Shown here piece by piece: positions 15,429 to 22,646 of a stretch of 26,214 bases of DNA. The notes beneath the pieces were generated by a model. It saw nothing but the letters and a program-made list of their open reading frames with translations. It did no database searches and was not told where the DNA came from. The number at the start of each line of letters is the position of its first letter. Position 1 is the stretch's first letter. The position numbers and the translations under genes were made by a program. Origin of the DNA: JBLHUT01 sp047629975 (GTDB lineage Bacteria; Pseudomonadota; Alphaproteobacteria; Rhodobacterales; Rhodobacteraceae); contig JBLHUT010000013.1 in NCBI GenBank assembly GCA_047629975.1, forward strand, positions 1-26,214. The letters run 5' to 3'.

Positions 15429-16429
15429 CACTTGATATACCGAACCTGAAAGATTTCAACGAGCGGTTGCGTGATGAGGCGGCTATCGAGCCAACTCTGG
15501 AAGTGCCGCAGGGCGAGCCCACCAAAAAGACACAGATCATCGCGATCTATGGCAAGGGCGGCATCGGCAAATCGTTCACACTGGCAAATCTCAGCCACAT
15601 GATGGCCGAACAGGGCAAGCGGGTCTTGCTGATCGGCTGTGATCCGAAATCCGATACCACGAGCCTGTTGTTTGGTGGCAAGGCCTGCCCGACGATCATC
15701 GAAACATCGACCCAGAAGAAGCTGGCCGGTGAGGAAGTGAAGATCGGCGATGTCTGCTTCAAGCGTGGTGGTGTGTTCGCGATGGAACTTGGCGGGCCGG
15801 AGGTCGGTCGCGGTTGTGGCGGTCGTGGGATCATCCACGGCTTCGAGTTGCTTGAAAAACTTGGCTTCCATGACTGGGACTTTGACTATGTCCTGCTCGA
15901 TTTCCTTGGTGATGTGGTGTGTGGCGGCTTTGGCCTGCCGATTGCACGCGACATGGCGCAAAAGGTCATTCTGGTGGCATCCAACGACCTGCAATCTCTT
16001 TATGTGGCCAATAACGTGTGCTCGGCGGTGCAGTATTTCCGCAAAATGGGCGGCAACGTAGGGGTTGCCGGCTTGGTTATCAACAAGGATGACGGCTCGG
16101 GCGAGGCTGCGGCCTTTGCCAAAGAGGTGAACATCCCCGTGCTTGCCAGCATCCCGCAGGACGACGATCTGCGCAAGAAATCTGCGAATTACCAGATTGT
16201 CGGCACAAACAAGTCCCAGTGGGGATCGCTGTTTGCCGAACTTGGCGATGCGGTTGCAATCGCGCCTCCCGGTCACCCCGAGCCTTTGACGCAAGATGGT
16301 CTTTTGAACCTGTTCAGTGCCGAACAAACCGGTGCGGATTTCGTTCTGACCCCTGCCACAGACGCAGACATGCGCGGCAAGTTGGGGGCCAAGAAAGAAA
16401 GCCTCGAAGTCATCTACGATACAGTTTGA
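15425..16429 (+). CDS. bchX: Chlorophyllide a reductase, iron protein subunit X
   Basis: A 334-residue NifH-like ATPase that passes electrons from its [4Fe-4S] cluster to BchYZ, which reduces ring B of chlorophyllide a and so turns a chlorin into a bacteriochlorin. The P-loop GKGGIGKS is at 43-50, the switch region GCDPKSDTTS at 71-80, and the two cluster cysteines are Cys131 (GRGCGGRGI) and Cys166 (DVVCGGFGLP). Start ATG 15425 overlaps the bchC stop by 4 bp. An ATG at 15410 in the same frame is less likely because family members start near MTLDIPNL and the GGAG site (15413-15416) lies after it. bchY follows after 8 bp. Motifs and length are complete. Confidence 0.96.
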   Translation: MTLDIPNLKDFNERLRDEAAIEPTLEVPQGEPTKKTQIIAIYGKGGIGKSFTLANLSHMMAEQGKRVLLIGCDPKSDTTSLLFGGKACPTIIETSTQKKLAGEEVKIGDVCFKRGGVFAMELGGPEVGRGCGGRGIIHGFELLEKLGFHDWDFDYVLLDFLGDVVCGGFGLPIARDMAQKVILVASNDLQSLYVANNVCSAVQYFRKMGGNVGVAGLVINKDDGSGEAAAFAKEVNIPVLASIPQDDDLRKKSANYQIVGTNKSQWGSLFAELGDAVAIAPPGHPEPLTQDGLLNLFSAEQTGADFVLTPATDADMRGKLGAKKESLEVIYDTV

Positions 16430-16437
16430 GAAAAAAT

Positions 16438-18036
16438 ATGACCGATGAAATCATCTATGACACCGCCAATCAGGCCGAAGTGATCCAGGGAACCGCGCGC
16501 GACGAGGCGTCTGCCTCAGCGGAATTGCCCCCTGAATTGGGTGCAAAAGCGGCTGGCGTGGATGGCATGGGCTGTCATGCCGGTGCAGACGAGATGGAAG
16601 CTGCGGCGCGTATGGCCGGAAAGTCCGAAATCCTTGATCAATACGCCAAGGATTATCCGAAAGGGCCGCACGACAAGCCGCAATCCATGTGCCCCGCCTT
16701 TGGGTCCTTGCGGGTTGGCTTGCGGATGCGCCGGACGGCGACGGTTTTGTCGGGCTCGGCGTGCTGTGTTTACGGTTTGTCGTTCGTCAGTCACTTTTAC
16801 GGCGCGCGGCGGTCGGTCGGATACGTTCCGTTCAATTCGGAATCCCTTGTGACGGGCAAGTTGTTCGAAGACATCCGCGATGCGGTTCATGACCTTGCAG
16901 ATCCTGAAAAATACGACAGCATTGTTGTGACCAACCTGTGTGTTCCGACTGCAAGTGGTGTGCCGCTGCGGTTGCTGCCCGACCAGATCAACGGCGTGCG
17001 CATTGTCGGCATCGACGTGCCCGGGTTTGGCATACCGACCCACGCCGAGGCGAAAGATGTCCTTGCTGGTGCGATGCTCAAATACGCACGTGAAGAGATC
17101 AAGGCAGGTCCGGTTCAGGCGCCGCAAGGCGGTAAGTCGGATCGGCCGACAGTTGCCTTGTTGGGCGAGATGTTTCCCGCAGATCCGATGATCATTTCCC
17201 AGATGCTTGCGCCGATGGGGCTTGCGGCTGGCCCTGTCGTGCCCTGCCGTGAATGGCGCGAGCTTTATGCCGCGCTTGATTGTGGTGTCGCGGCTGCGAT
17301 CCATCCGTTTTATACCGCAAGTATGCGCGAGTTTTCCGCAGCTGGCCGACCCATCGTCGGCTCGGCCCCCGTAGGACATGACGGCACTGCCGAATGGCTT
17401 GCACGGATCGGAGATGCCTTTGGTCTGGCCGCGGACAAGGTTGCTGCTGCCCAGAACGCCTTCCTCCCCGCGATCAAGGGTGCGTTGGCCGGCAGCCAGA
17501 TCAAAGGCACTATTACGCTGTCGGGCTATGAAGGCAGCGAACTTCTTGTGGCGCGTTTGCTGATCGAAAGCGGTGCAGACGTGCCTTACGTCGGCACGGC
17601 TTGCCCGCGGACACCGCAATCAGACTGGGACCGTGAATGGCTCGAGGCGCGCGGCGTCAAGGTCAAGTATCGCGCCAGCCTTGAGGATGATTGCGCCGCG
17701 ATGGAAGCGATCAAACCCGATCTTGCCATCGGAACAACGCCCGTTGTCCAGAAGGCAAAAGAGCTTGGTATGCCCGGCCTCTATTATACCAACCTTATCT
17801 CGGCACGTCCTTTGATGGGGCCTGCCGGCGCGGGGAGCCTTGCACAGGTTGTGACCGCCGCGATGGGCAACAAAGGGCGCATGGATGACATGAAAGCGTT
17901 CTTCGAAGGGGTCGGTCATGGCGATACGGCCGGCGTCTGGGAAGGCTCACCGAATATCCGTGCCGATTTCCGCGCCACGAACCAGAAAAAACTCGACAAA
18001 CAGGCGCGTGCCGCAAAAGCGCAGGAGATGATCTGA
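16438..18036 (+). CDS. bchY: Chlorophyllide a reductase subunit Y
   Basis: A 532-residue NifD-like subunit of chlorophyllide a oxidoreductase; with BchZ it forms the catalytic component that accepts electrons from BchX. The start ATG 16438 (MTDEIIYDTANQAEV) is 8 bp after the bchX stop. The frame is open 73 codons further up, but that region is bchX in another frame. Cysteines that could bind the [4Fe-4S] NB-type cluster are Cys46 (GMGCHAG), Cys85 (SMCPAFG) and Cys109/110 (GSACCVYG). Later conserved stretches include VALLGEMFPADPM and PVVQKAKELGMPGLYYTNL. An unusual short ORF begins at its stop codon (TGATG) and spans the gap to bchZ. Confidence 0.95.
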   Translation: MTDEIIYDTANQAEVIQGTARDEASASAELPPELGAKAAGVDGMGCHAGADEMEAAARMAGKSEILDQYAKDYPKGPHDKPQSMCPAFGSLRVGLRMRRTATVLSGSACCVYGLSFVSHFYGARRSVGYVPFNSESLVTGKLFEDIRDAVHDLADPEKYDSIVVTNLCVPTASGVPLRLLPDQINGVRIVGIDVPGFGIPTHAEAKDVLAGAMLKYAREEIKAGPVQAPQGGKSDRPTVALLGEMFPADPMIISQMLAPMGLAAGPVVPCREWRELYAALDCGVAAAIHPFYTASMREFSAAGRPIVGSAPVGHDGTAEWLARIGDAFGLAADKVAAAQNAFLPAIKGALAGSQIKGTITLSGYEGSELLVARLLIESGADVPYVGTACPRTPQSDWDREWLEARGVKVKYRASLEDDCAAMEAIKPDLAIGTTPVVQKAKELGMPGLYYTNLISARPLMGPAGAGSLAQVVTAAMGNKGRMDDMKAFFEGVGHGDTAGVWEGSPNIRADFRATNQKKLDKQARAAKAQEMI

Positions 18037-18080
18037 TGACAGATATTTCCGCCATGAAACCGGAGTTCCAGTCATGCTAG
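18036..18080 (+). CDS. 14-codon ORF bridging bchY and bchZ
   Basis: This tiny frame starts at ATG 18036 overlapping the bchY stop (TGATG) and ends at TAG 18078-18080, just past the bchZ start ATG at 18074. It encodes MTDISAMKPEFQSC. A GGAG at 18024-18027 lies 8 nt before its ATG. It is offset from the bchZ frame. It may be a coupling relay that hands ribosomes from bchY to bchZ, or the remains of a longer BchZ N-terminus lost by a one-base change. There is no direct evidence that it is translated. Confidence 0.35.
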   Translation: MTDISAMKPEFQSC

Positions 18081-19567
18081 TTCAAGACCACGACCGAGCC
18101 GGTGGGTACTGGGGCGCGATCTATGCCTTTTGCGCCGTAAAAGGATTGCAGGTTGTCATTGATGGCCCTGTGGGGTGTGAAAACCTGCCGGTGACGTCTG
18201 TGTTGCACTATACCGATGCCTTGCCACCGCATGAATTGCCAATTGTGACCACGGGTCTGGGCGAGGAAGAGTTGGGACGGGACGGCACCGAGGGCGCGAT
18301 GCGGCGTGCTTGGGGCACACTTGATCCGGCGCTTCCGGCGGTTGTTGTCACAGGCTCGATCGCAGAGATGATCGGTGGTGGTGTTACGCCGATGGGTACG
18401 AATATCCAGCGGTTCCTGCCGCGCACCATTGACGAGGATCAGTGGGAATGCGCCGATCGTGCGATGACCTGGATCTTTACCGAATTCGGGATGACCAAGG
18501 GCCGGATGCCCCCCGAGAAGAAGCGGATCGAAGGGGATGCTCCGCGCGTCAATATCCTGGGGCCGATGTACGGCACCTTCAACATGCCGTCCGACCTTGC
18601 TGAAATCCGCCGTCTGGTCGAGGGGATCGGTGCGGAAGTAAACATGGTTATGCCGCTTGGTGCCCACCTGGCCGAGATGCGCAATCTGGTGAACGCGGAT
18701 GTGAACATCTGCATGTACCGTGAATTTGGCCGTGGGCTGTGCGAAGTTTTGTGCAAGCCCTATCTGCAAGCGCCTGTCGGCATCGACAGCACGACAAAAT
18801 TCCTGCGCCGTCTTGGTGATTTGCTCGGGCTTGATCCGGAGCCATTCATCGAGAAAGAAAAACATTCGACCATCAAGCCGGTCTGGGATTTGTGGCGCTC
18901 GGTGACGCAGGATTTCTTTGCGACTGCCAACTTTGCAATTGTTGCCAACGAGACTTACGCCCGCGGCGTGCGCCATTTCCTTGAAAGCGATCTCGGGTTT
19001 CCATGCGCGTTTGCGGTGTCGCGCGAAGCCGGAAAAAAGACCGACAATGATGCCGTTCGCGCCATGTTGGCCCAGCACCGGCCCTTGATTGTGATGGGGT
19101 CGATCAACGAGAAAATGTATCTGGCCGAAATGAAGGGTGGTTTCGGACCAAGCCCGTCGTTCATACCGGCCAGCTTTCCGGGGGCTGCGATCCGTCGTGC
19201 GACAGGTACGCCTTTCATGGGCTATGCTGGGGCGACATATCTTTTGCAGGAAGTCTGCAATTCGTTGTTCGATGCGCTTTTCCATATTCTCCCTCTCGGG
19301 ACGGATATGGATGCGGCCGAGGCCACGCCAACCACTTTGCGGCGCGACTTTCCGTGGGATGACGATGCGCAGGCGTTGCTGGACCGGATCGTTGAGGAAC
19401 ACCCCATTCTAACCCGTATTTCAGCGGCTAAATCGCTTCGCGATGCTGCCGAAAAGACCGCTTTGGCCGATGGTGCCGAACGTGTCCAGATTGCAACCGT
19501 CCGCAAGTTACAGCCCGCTGGATTTGCAGGCCGTCAAAACACACAAAAACAGGGAGAACTGACATGA
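18074..19567 (+). CDS. bchZ: Chlorophyllide a reductase subunit Z
   Basis: A 497-residue NifK-like subunit of chlorophyllide a reductase, partner of BchY in the heterotetramer that reduces the C7-C8 double bond. The N-terminus MLVQDHDRAGGYWGAIYAF and the segment DGPVGCENLPVTSVLHYTDALPP are characteristic; Cys35 in GCEN is the likely cluster ligand from this subunit. The C-terminal quarter carries the proto-chlorophyllide-reductase-like PPOR tail (WDDDAQALLDRIVEEHPILTRISAAKSLRDAAE). Start ATG 18074 has GGAG at 18062-18065. The stop overlaps the pufQ start (ATGA at 19564), joining the pigment genes to the puf operon. Normal in size and motifs. Confidence 0.95.
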   Translation: MLVQDHDRAGGYWGAIYAFCAVKGLQVVIDGPVGCENLPVTSVLHYTDALPPHELPIVTTGLGEEELGRDGTEGAMRRAWGTLDPALPAVVVTGSIAEMIGGGVTPMGTNIQRFLPRTIDEDQWECADRAMTWIFTEFGMTKGRMPPEKKRIEGDAPRVNILGPMYGTFNMPSDLAEIRRLVEGIGAEVNMVMPLGAHLAEMRNLVNADVNICMYREFGRGLCEVLCKPYLQAPVGIDSTTKFLRRLGDLLGLDPEPFIEKEKHSTIKPVWDLWRSVTQDFFATANFAIVANETYARGVRHFLESDLGFPCAFAVSREAGKKTDNDAVRAMLAQHRPLIVMGSINEKMYLAEMKGGFGPSPSFIPASFPGAAIRRATGTPFMGYAGATYLLQEVCNSLFDALFHILPLGTDMDAAEATPTTLRRDFPWDDDAQALLDRIVEEHPILTRISAAKSLRDAAEKTALADGAERVQIATVRKLQPAGFAGRQNTQKQGELT

Positions 19568-19800
19568 CCGATCAGACAACTGATCTGAGCTCTGCTGTAC
19601 CGCGCGACATTCGACGCTCGGCACCGCTGCGGCGTGAATTTATCGTCTATTTCGGCATCATCTTTCTGGCCACGTTGCCTTTGACGACGGTGACATGGGC
19701 GTTGTCGGCATTGCGGCAGATGCGCATCCCGGTAAAGGGCCCGGTCGCACGGGCGTGGAGCCAGGCTCGCATCATTACCCCTATGATTTTCTCGGCGTGA
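19564..19800 (+). CDS. pufQ: PufQ, puf-operon pigment assembly protein
   Basis: A 78-residue protein with one predicted membrane helix (about residues 27-48, FIVYFGIIFLATLPLTTVTW) and a basic C-terminal part. PufQ stimulates bacteriochlorophyll formation and has been proposed to carry or help form late pigment intermediates. The call rests on size, topology and its fixed place between bchZ and pufB. Its start overlaps the bchZ stop by 4 bp. A 132-bp untranslated region with hairpins follows before pufB. It is a poorly conserved family, so the name depends partly on context. Confidence 0.88.
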   Translation: MTDQTTDLSSAVPRDIRRSAPLRREFIVYFGIIFLATLPLTTVTWALSALRQMRIPVKGPVARAWSQARIITPMIFSA

Positions 19801-19856
19801 GCTTTTCCGCCGAACACAGAATTCGCCTGCTCCCCCCGGGATAGGTGAATAATCGA

Positions 19857-19877
19857 AGAGGGTCGTTTCGACCCTTT
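19857..19877 (+). other. hairpin in the pufQ-pufB spacer
   Basis: Arms AGGGTCG (19859-19865) and CGACCCT (19869-19875) pair perfectly around a 3-nt loop; the stem may extend by two pairs on the outside. It lies 57 bp before pufB. In Rhodobacter, the transcript is processed in this spacer and the pufB 5' end is structured, so this may be a stabilising or processing element. It lacks a T run and is unlikely to be a terminator. Confidence 0.5.
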
Positions 19878-19932
19878 CCAAGACCCGGCCGCGGGGTTCG
19901 CGGTGTCTCAGTTACGTTCCGGAGGAAAGTTA

Positions 19933-20082
19933 ATGGCTGATTCTTCTGACCTGTCCTTCACAGGTCTTACTGACGAGCAGGCTCAAGAGCTGCATTCTGT
20001 CTACATGAGTGGACTTTGGCTCTTTTCTGCAGTTGCGATCGTTGCCCACCTGGCAACGTTCATTTGGCGTCCCTGGTTCTAA
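19933..20082 (+). CDS. pufB: Light-harvesting 1 (B875) beta polypeptide
   Basis: A 49-residue single-span membrane protein of the core antenna ring around the reaction centre. Its polar N-terminus (ADSSDLSFTGLTDEQAQELH) is followed by a helix from about residue 25 to 44. His39 (AIVAHLATF) is the bacteriochlorophyll ligand and His21 is the second conserved histidine; the C-terminus IWRPWF is the usual aromatic anchor. The ATG at 19933 has an excellent ribosome site (GGAGGAAA, 19921-19928), consistent with very high expression. pufA starts 14 bp after its stop. The gene is complete. Confidence 0.96.
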   Translation: MADSSDLSFTGLTDEQAQELHSVYMSGLWLFSAVAIVAHLATFIWRPWF

Positions 20083-20096
20083 GGAGCACATGAACA

Positions 20097-20246
20097 ATGG
20101 CTAATTTTTACAAAATCTGGCTCGTCTTCGATCCGCGTCGCGTTTTCGTGGCTCAAGGCGTGTTCCTGTTCCTGCTTGCAGCAATGATCCACCTCGTTCT
20201 GCTCAGCACGGACCACTACAACTGGTTTGAACTGGCCGCGATGTAA
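20097..20246 (+). CDS. pufA: Light-harvesting 1 (B875) alpha polypeptide
   Basis: A 49-residue single-span membrane protein that pairs with PufB in the LH1 ring. The N-terminal amphipathic part FYKIWLVFDPRRVFVAQGVF is the family signature. His32 (AAMIHLVLLS) binds bacteriochlorophyll, and the C-terminal STDHYNWFELAAM follows the helix. The ribosome site AAGGAG (20081-20086) overlaps the pufB stop codon. The ATG is preceded by TGAACA, a leader seen again before pufM and pufX. A long hairpin lies 41 bp after its stop, before pufL. Complete and typical. Confidence 0.96.
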   Translation: MANFYKIWLVFDPRRVFVAQGVFLFLLAAMIHLVLLSTDHYNWFELAAM

Positions 20247-20287
20247 TGCACTCGCGGCGGTTTCTACCGTTGTCACGATCAAGAATA

Positions 20288-20323
20288 GCTGTGGGCCGGG
20301 TGTGCGAATGCATGGCCCACAGC
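20288..20323 (+). other. pufA-pufL intercistronic hairpin (mRNA stabiliser)
   Basis: Perfect 10-bp arms GCTGTGGGCC (20288-20297) and GGCCCACAGC (20314-20323) enclose a 16-nt loop that can form an inner 3-bp stem. No T run follows, so it is not a normal terminator. In Rhodobacter, hairpins at this site block 3' to 5' exonucleases and keep pufBA mRNA longer-lived than pufLM, giving excess LH1 over reaction centres. The position and form agree with that role. Confidence 0.8.
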
Positions 20324-20408
20324 AAATTGGGAACGACGGCTTATCCAGATCTGCGACACTTTTGAACCAAGCGCACGACAGGATGCCGCCAAAAACGGAG
20401 TAAGAAGT

Positions 20409-21239
20409 ATGGCACTGCTCAGCTTCGAACGAAAATATCGCGTGCCAGGTGGCACGCTCATCGGCGGCGATCTGTTCGATTTCTGGGTCGGGCCGTTTTA
20501 TGTGGGCTTCTTCGGGGTCACCACATTTTTCTTCGCTGCACTTGGAACGATCCTGATCTTTTACGGAGCGACGCTCCAGGGGGTCTGGAACCCGTGGTTG
20601 ATTTCAATCGAACCACCTTCACTTGAATACGGACTGGGGGCAGCCCCCCTTGCCGAAGGCGGCCTATGGCAAGTCATCACCATGTGTGCGATCGGCGCGT
20701 TTGTCAGCTGGGCACTGCGCGAAGTAGAGATTTGTCGCAAACTTGCAATGGGTTACCATGTGCCCTTTGCCTTTGGAGTTGCGATATTTGCGTATGTTAC
20801 GCTTGTCGTGATCCGGCCTGCCTTGATGGGGGCTTGGGGTTATGGATTTCCGTACGGAATTTTCAGCCACCTCGATTGGGTTTCCAATACCGGTTATCAA
20901 TACGGTAACTTCCACTACAACCCCGCCCACATGCTTGCGGTGAGCCTGTTCTTTACGACGACTTTGGCGCTGTCTTTGCATGGTGGTCTGATTTTGTCTG
21001 CGGCCAACCCTCCCAAGGGAACCGAGATGAAGACACCCGACCACGAGGATACCTATTTCCGTGATCTGATCGGATACTCGGTTGGTACTTTGGGCATCCA
21101 CCGTGTTGGTCTGCTGTTGGCGCTGAACGCCGGTTTCTGGAGCGCGATCTGTATCGTTATCTCTGGCACCGTCTGGTTCGATCAGTGGATTGTCTGGTGG
21201 GATTGGTATCTGGAACTGCCATTCTGGGTCGATCTTTAA
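20409..21239 (+). CDS. pufL: Photosynthetic reaction centre L subunit
   Basis: A 276-residue five-helix membrane protein; with PufM it holds the bacteriochlorophyll special pair, the accessory pigments, quinones and the non-haem iron. Counting the initiator Met, His154 and His174 (accessory and special-pair ligands), His191 and His231 (iron ligands), Glu213 and Ser224 (QB-site proton path) are all present, one higher than the standard mature numbering. The start ATG 20409 has a GGAG site at 20397-20400. The C-terminus (LELPFWVDL) is a few residues shorter than in Rhodobacter sphaeroides. pufM follows after 15 bp. No key residue is missing, so the reaction centre should be functional. Confidence 0.97.
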   Translation: MALLSFERKYRVPGGTLIGGDLFDFWVGPFYVGFFGVTTFFFAALGTILIFYGATLQGVWNPWLISIEPPSLEYGLGAAPLAEGGLWQVITMCAIGAFVSWALREVEICRKLAMGYHVPFAFGVAIFAYVTLVVIRPALMGAWGYGFPYGIFSHLDWVSNTGYQYGNFHYNPAHMLAVSLFFTTTLALSLHGGLILSAANPPKGTEMKTPDHEDTYFRDLIGYSVGTLGIHRVGLLLALNAGFWSAICIVISGTVWFDQWIVWWDWYLELPFWVDL

Positions 21240-21254
21240 GGGAGCATGTGAACA

Positions 21255-22181
21255 ATGGCTGAATATCAAAATATCTTCACCCAGGTTCAGGTGCGCGGCG
21301 CACCTGAGTTCGGAATGGCCGGCGATGCCGACCTCTCCGAACGGGTAGGTACACCGGGGTTCTCGAACCTGATGGGTACTATTGGAAACGCACAACTCGG
21401 GCCGATCTATCTTGGCACTTACGGAGTTGTCTCTCTGGCTTGTGGCGCGATCTGGTTTATGCTGATCGGGGCAAGCTATTGGGGGCAGGTCGACTATAAT
21501 CCTGCGCTCTTTATGCGCGAGTTGTTCTATCTGTCGCTTGAGCCGCCCGGCCCGGAATACGGCCTTGGATTTGCTCCGATCGGCGAGGGCGGTCTGTGGC
21601 TTATCGCAAGCTTCTTCTTCCTGATCTCTGTGTCGGCATGGTGGATCAGAACCTACCTGTTGGCCGAGCAACTGGGCATGGGCAAGCACATCGCATGGGC
21701 CTTTGGCGCGGCATTGTGGCTGGTCCTTGTATTGGGCCTTATCCGCCCGATCTTGATGGGAAGCTGGTCAGAGGCGGTACCTTACGGGATTTTCTCGCAC
21801 CTTGACTGGACGAACTTGTTCTCGCTGACTTATGGCAACTTGTTCTACAACCCGTTCCACGCGCTCTCTATCGCCTTCTTGTACGGGTCTACCCTGTTGT
21901 TTGCGATGCACGGTGCAACCATTCTGGCTGTTGCCCGCTTTGGTGGTGACCGTGAATTGGAACAGATTGTGGATCGTGGCACCGCGTCCGAGCGTGCGGC
22001 ATTGTTCTGGCGCTGGACCATGGGCTTCAATGCCACGATGGAAGGTATCCATCGCTGGGCGTGGTGGTTCGCAGTTCTGGTGCCGATCACTGGTGGCATC
22101 GGGATCTTGCTGACTGGAACCGTAGTTGACGATTGGTATGCCTGGGCACAAGTCCACGGTTATGCTCCGATCGATCAGTAG
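21255..22181 (+). CDS. pufM: Photosynthetic reaction centre M subunit
   Basis: A 308-residue five-helix partner of PufL. His182 and His202 are the bacteriochlorophyll ligands; His219, His266 and Glu234 ligate the non-haem iron. The N-terminal region (EYQNIFTQVQVRGAPEFGM) and the segment FWRWTMGFNATMEGIHRWAWW are highly conserved. A GGGAG ribosome site (21240-21244) begins right after the pufL stop, and the ATG is preceded by TGTGAACA. pufX follows after 19 bp. Nothing is unusual in length or motifs. No pufC (tetrahaem cytochrome) follows, so the reaction centre is probably reduced directly by soluble or membrane-bound cytochrome c. Confidence 0.97.
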   Translation: MAEYQNIFTQVQVRGAPEFGMAGDADLSERVGTPGFSNLMGTIGNAQLGPIYLGTYGVVSLACGAIWFMLIGASYWGQVDYNPALFMRELFYLSLEPPGPEYGLGFAPIGEGGLWLIASFFFLISVSAWWIRTYLLAEQLGMGKHIAWAFGAALWLVLVLGLIRPILMGSWSEAVPYGIFSHLDWTNLFSLTYGNLFYNPFHALSIAFLYGSTLLFAMHGATILAVARFGGDRELEQIVDRGTASERAALFWRWTMGFNATMEGIHRWAWWFAVLVPITGGIGILLTGTVVDDWYAWAQVHGYAPIDQ

Positions 22182-22200
22182 TCGAAAGGAAACCTGAACA

Positions 22201-22449
22201 ATGGCTAATACCAAACCGATCTTTGACGTTAACAACGATGCGAAAAGCGCACTGCGCAACCAAGGCCTTGCCTTCATGTTACAAGGTGCATCTTACGGGC
22301 TTATCGCGCTTGTTGTCGGTGTCGGATCGATTGTGGCTCTCATCGCTGTCGGAACACTTTTGCCGGCAGAGAGCAAGGAAGCGCCGGATCCCACTCCGAA
22401 CAGCGTCCTCATGCAGCCTGCGACCGAACAGGTCGCCCGCAACGCATGA
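22201..22449 (+). CDS. pufX: PufX, LH1-reaction centre core protein
   Basis: An 82-residue protein with one membrane helix (about residues 25-54) between a polar N-terminus and a Pro-rich C-terminal part. PufX interrupts the LH1 ring, allows quinone exchange and organises core dimers in Rhodobacter. The helix has closely spaced glycines (Gly29, Gly33, Gly40, Gly42, Gly51), as expected of the family, but the primary sequence is poorly conserved, so the call depends on position directly after pufM, size and topology. Ribosome site AAAGGA (22187-22192), then the TGAACA leader, then ATG 22201. It closes the puf operon. Its presence in place of pufC is taxonomically telling. Confidence 0.88.
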   Translation: MANTKPIFDVNNDAKSALRNQGLAFMLQGASYGLIALVVGVGSIVALIAVGTLLPAESKEAPDPTPNSVLMQPATEQVARNA

Positions 22450-22463
22450 TTGAATAGGGGAAG

Positions 22464-22488
22464 GGGCGTGGCCCGCACGACCACGCCC
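22464..22488 (+). other. hairpin downstream of pufX
   Basis: Arms GGGCGTGG (22464-22471) and CCACGCCC (22481-22488) form a perfect 8-bp stem with a 9-nt loop 14 bp after the pufX stop. No T run follows. It probably protects the 3' end of the puf mRNA or adds to termination with the later hairpins. Confidence 0.6.
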
Positions 22489-22504
22489 ACCCTCTCCGCC
22501 CATT

Positions 22505-22525
22505 TGAGCCCTGTCCCGGGGCTCA
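22505..22525 (+). other. second hairpin downstream of pufX
   Basis: Arms TGAGCCC (22505-22511) and GGGCTCA (22519-22525) form a 7-bp stem with a 7-nt loop. It is the second of three successive inverted repeats between pufX and dxs. Confidence 0.5.
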
Positions 22526-22575
22526 GATGTCGGGGCTTAAACCCCCGGTTCCCTTCCTGTTGGCTACAGGAACTT

Positions 22576-22620
22576 GGCGTCGTGCAGGTCTTGATCTTCA
22601 CGACGCCTTTTCATTTTTAT
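22576..22620 (+). terminator. intrinsic terminator of the puf operon
   Basis: Perfect 9-bp arms GGCGTCGTG (22576-22584) and CACGACGCC (22599-22607) are followed by a T-rich run (22608-22620). It ends 27 bp before dxs, so dxs may have little room for its own promoter and may be fed by read-through. Confidence 0.75.
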
Positions 22621-22646
22621 TTCTCGTTCCTTCGGAGGACATTGCC

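Noticed and set aside
15362..16327. Minus-strand open frame of 321 codons opposite bchX
   Set aside because: Composition (His, Arg and Gln rich) is that of an antisense shadow of bchX.
16219..16437. N-terminal extension of bchY
   Set aside because: It is the bchX sequence read in another frame; family members start at MTDE-like residues and there is a start right after the bchX stop.
16516..17619. Minus-strand open frame of 367 codons opposite bchY
   Set aside because: Same reason: antisense shadow with no domain or ribosome site.
18077..19402. Long minus-strand open frame of 441 codons opposite bchZ
   Set aside because: It is antisense to a well-conserved gene, lacks any recognisable domain and is explained by codon bias of bchZ.
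22527..22646. 40-residue extension of dxs
   Set aside because: It overlaps hairpins and the terminator, and ATG 22647 has a strong GGAGG site and the expected N-terminus.
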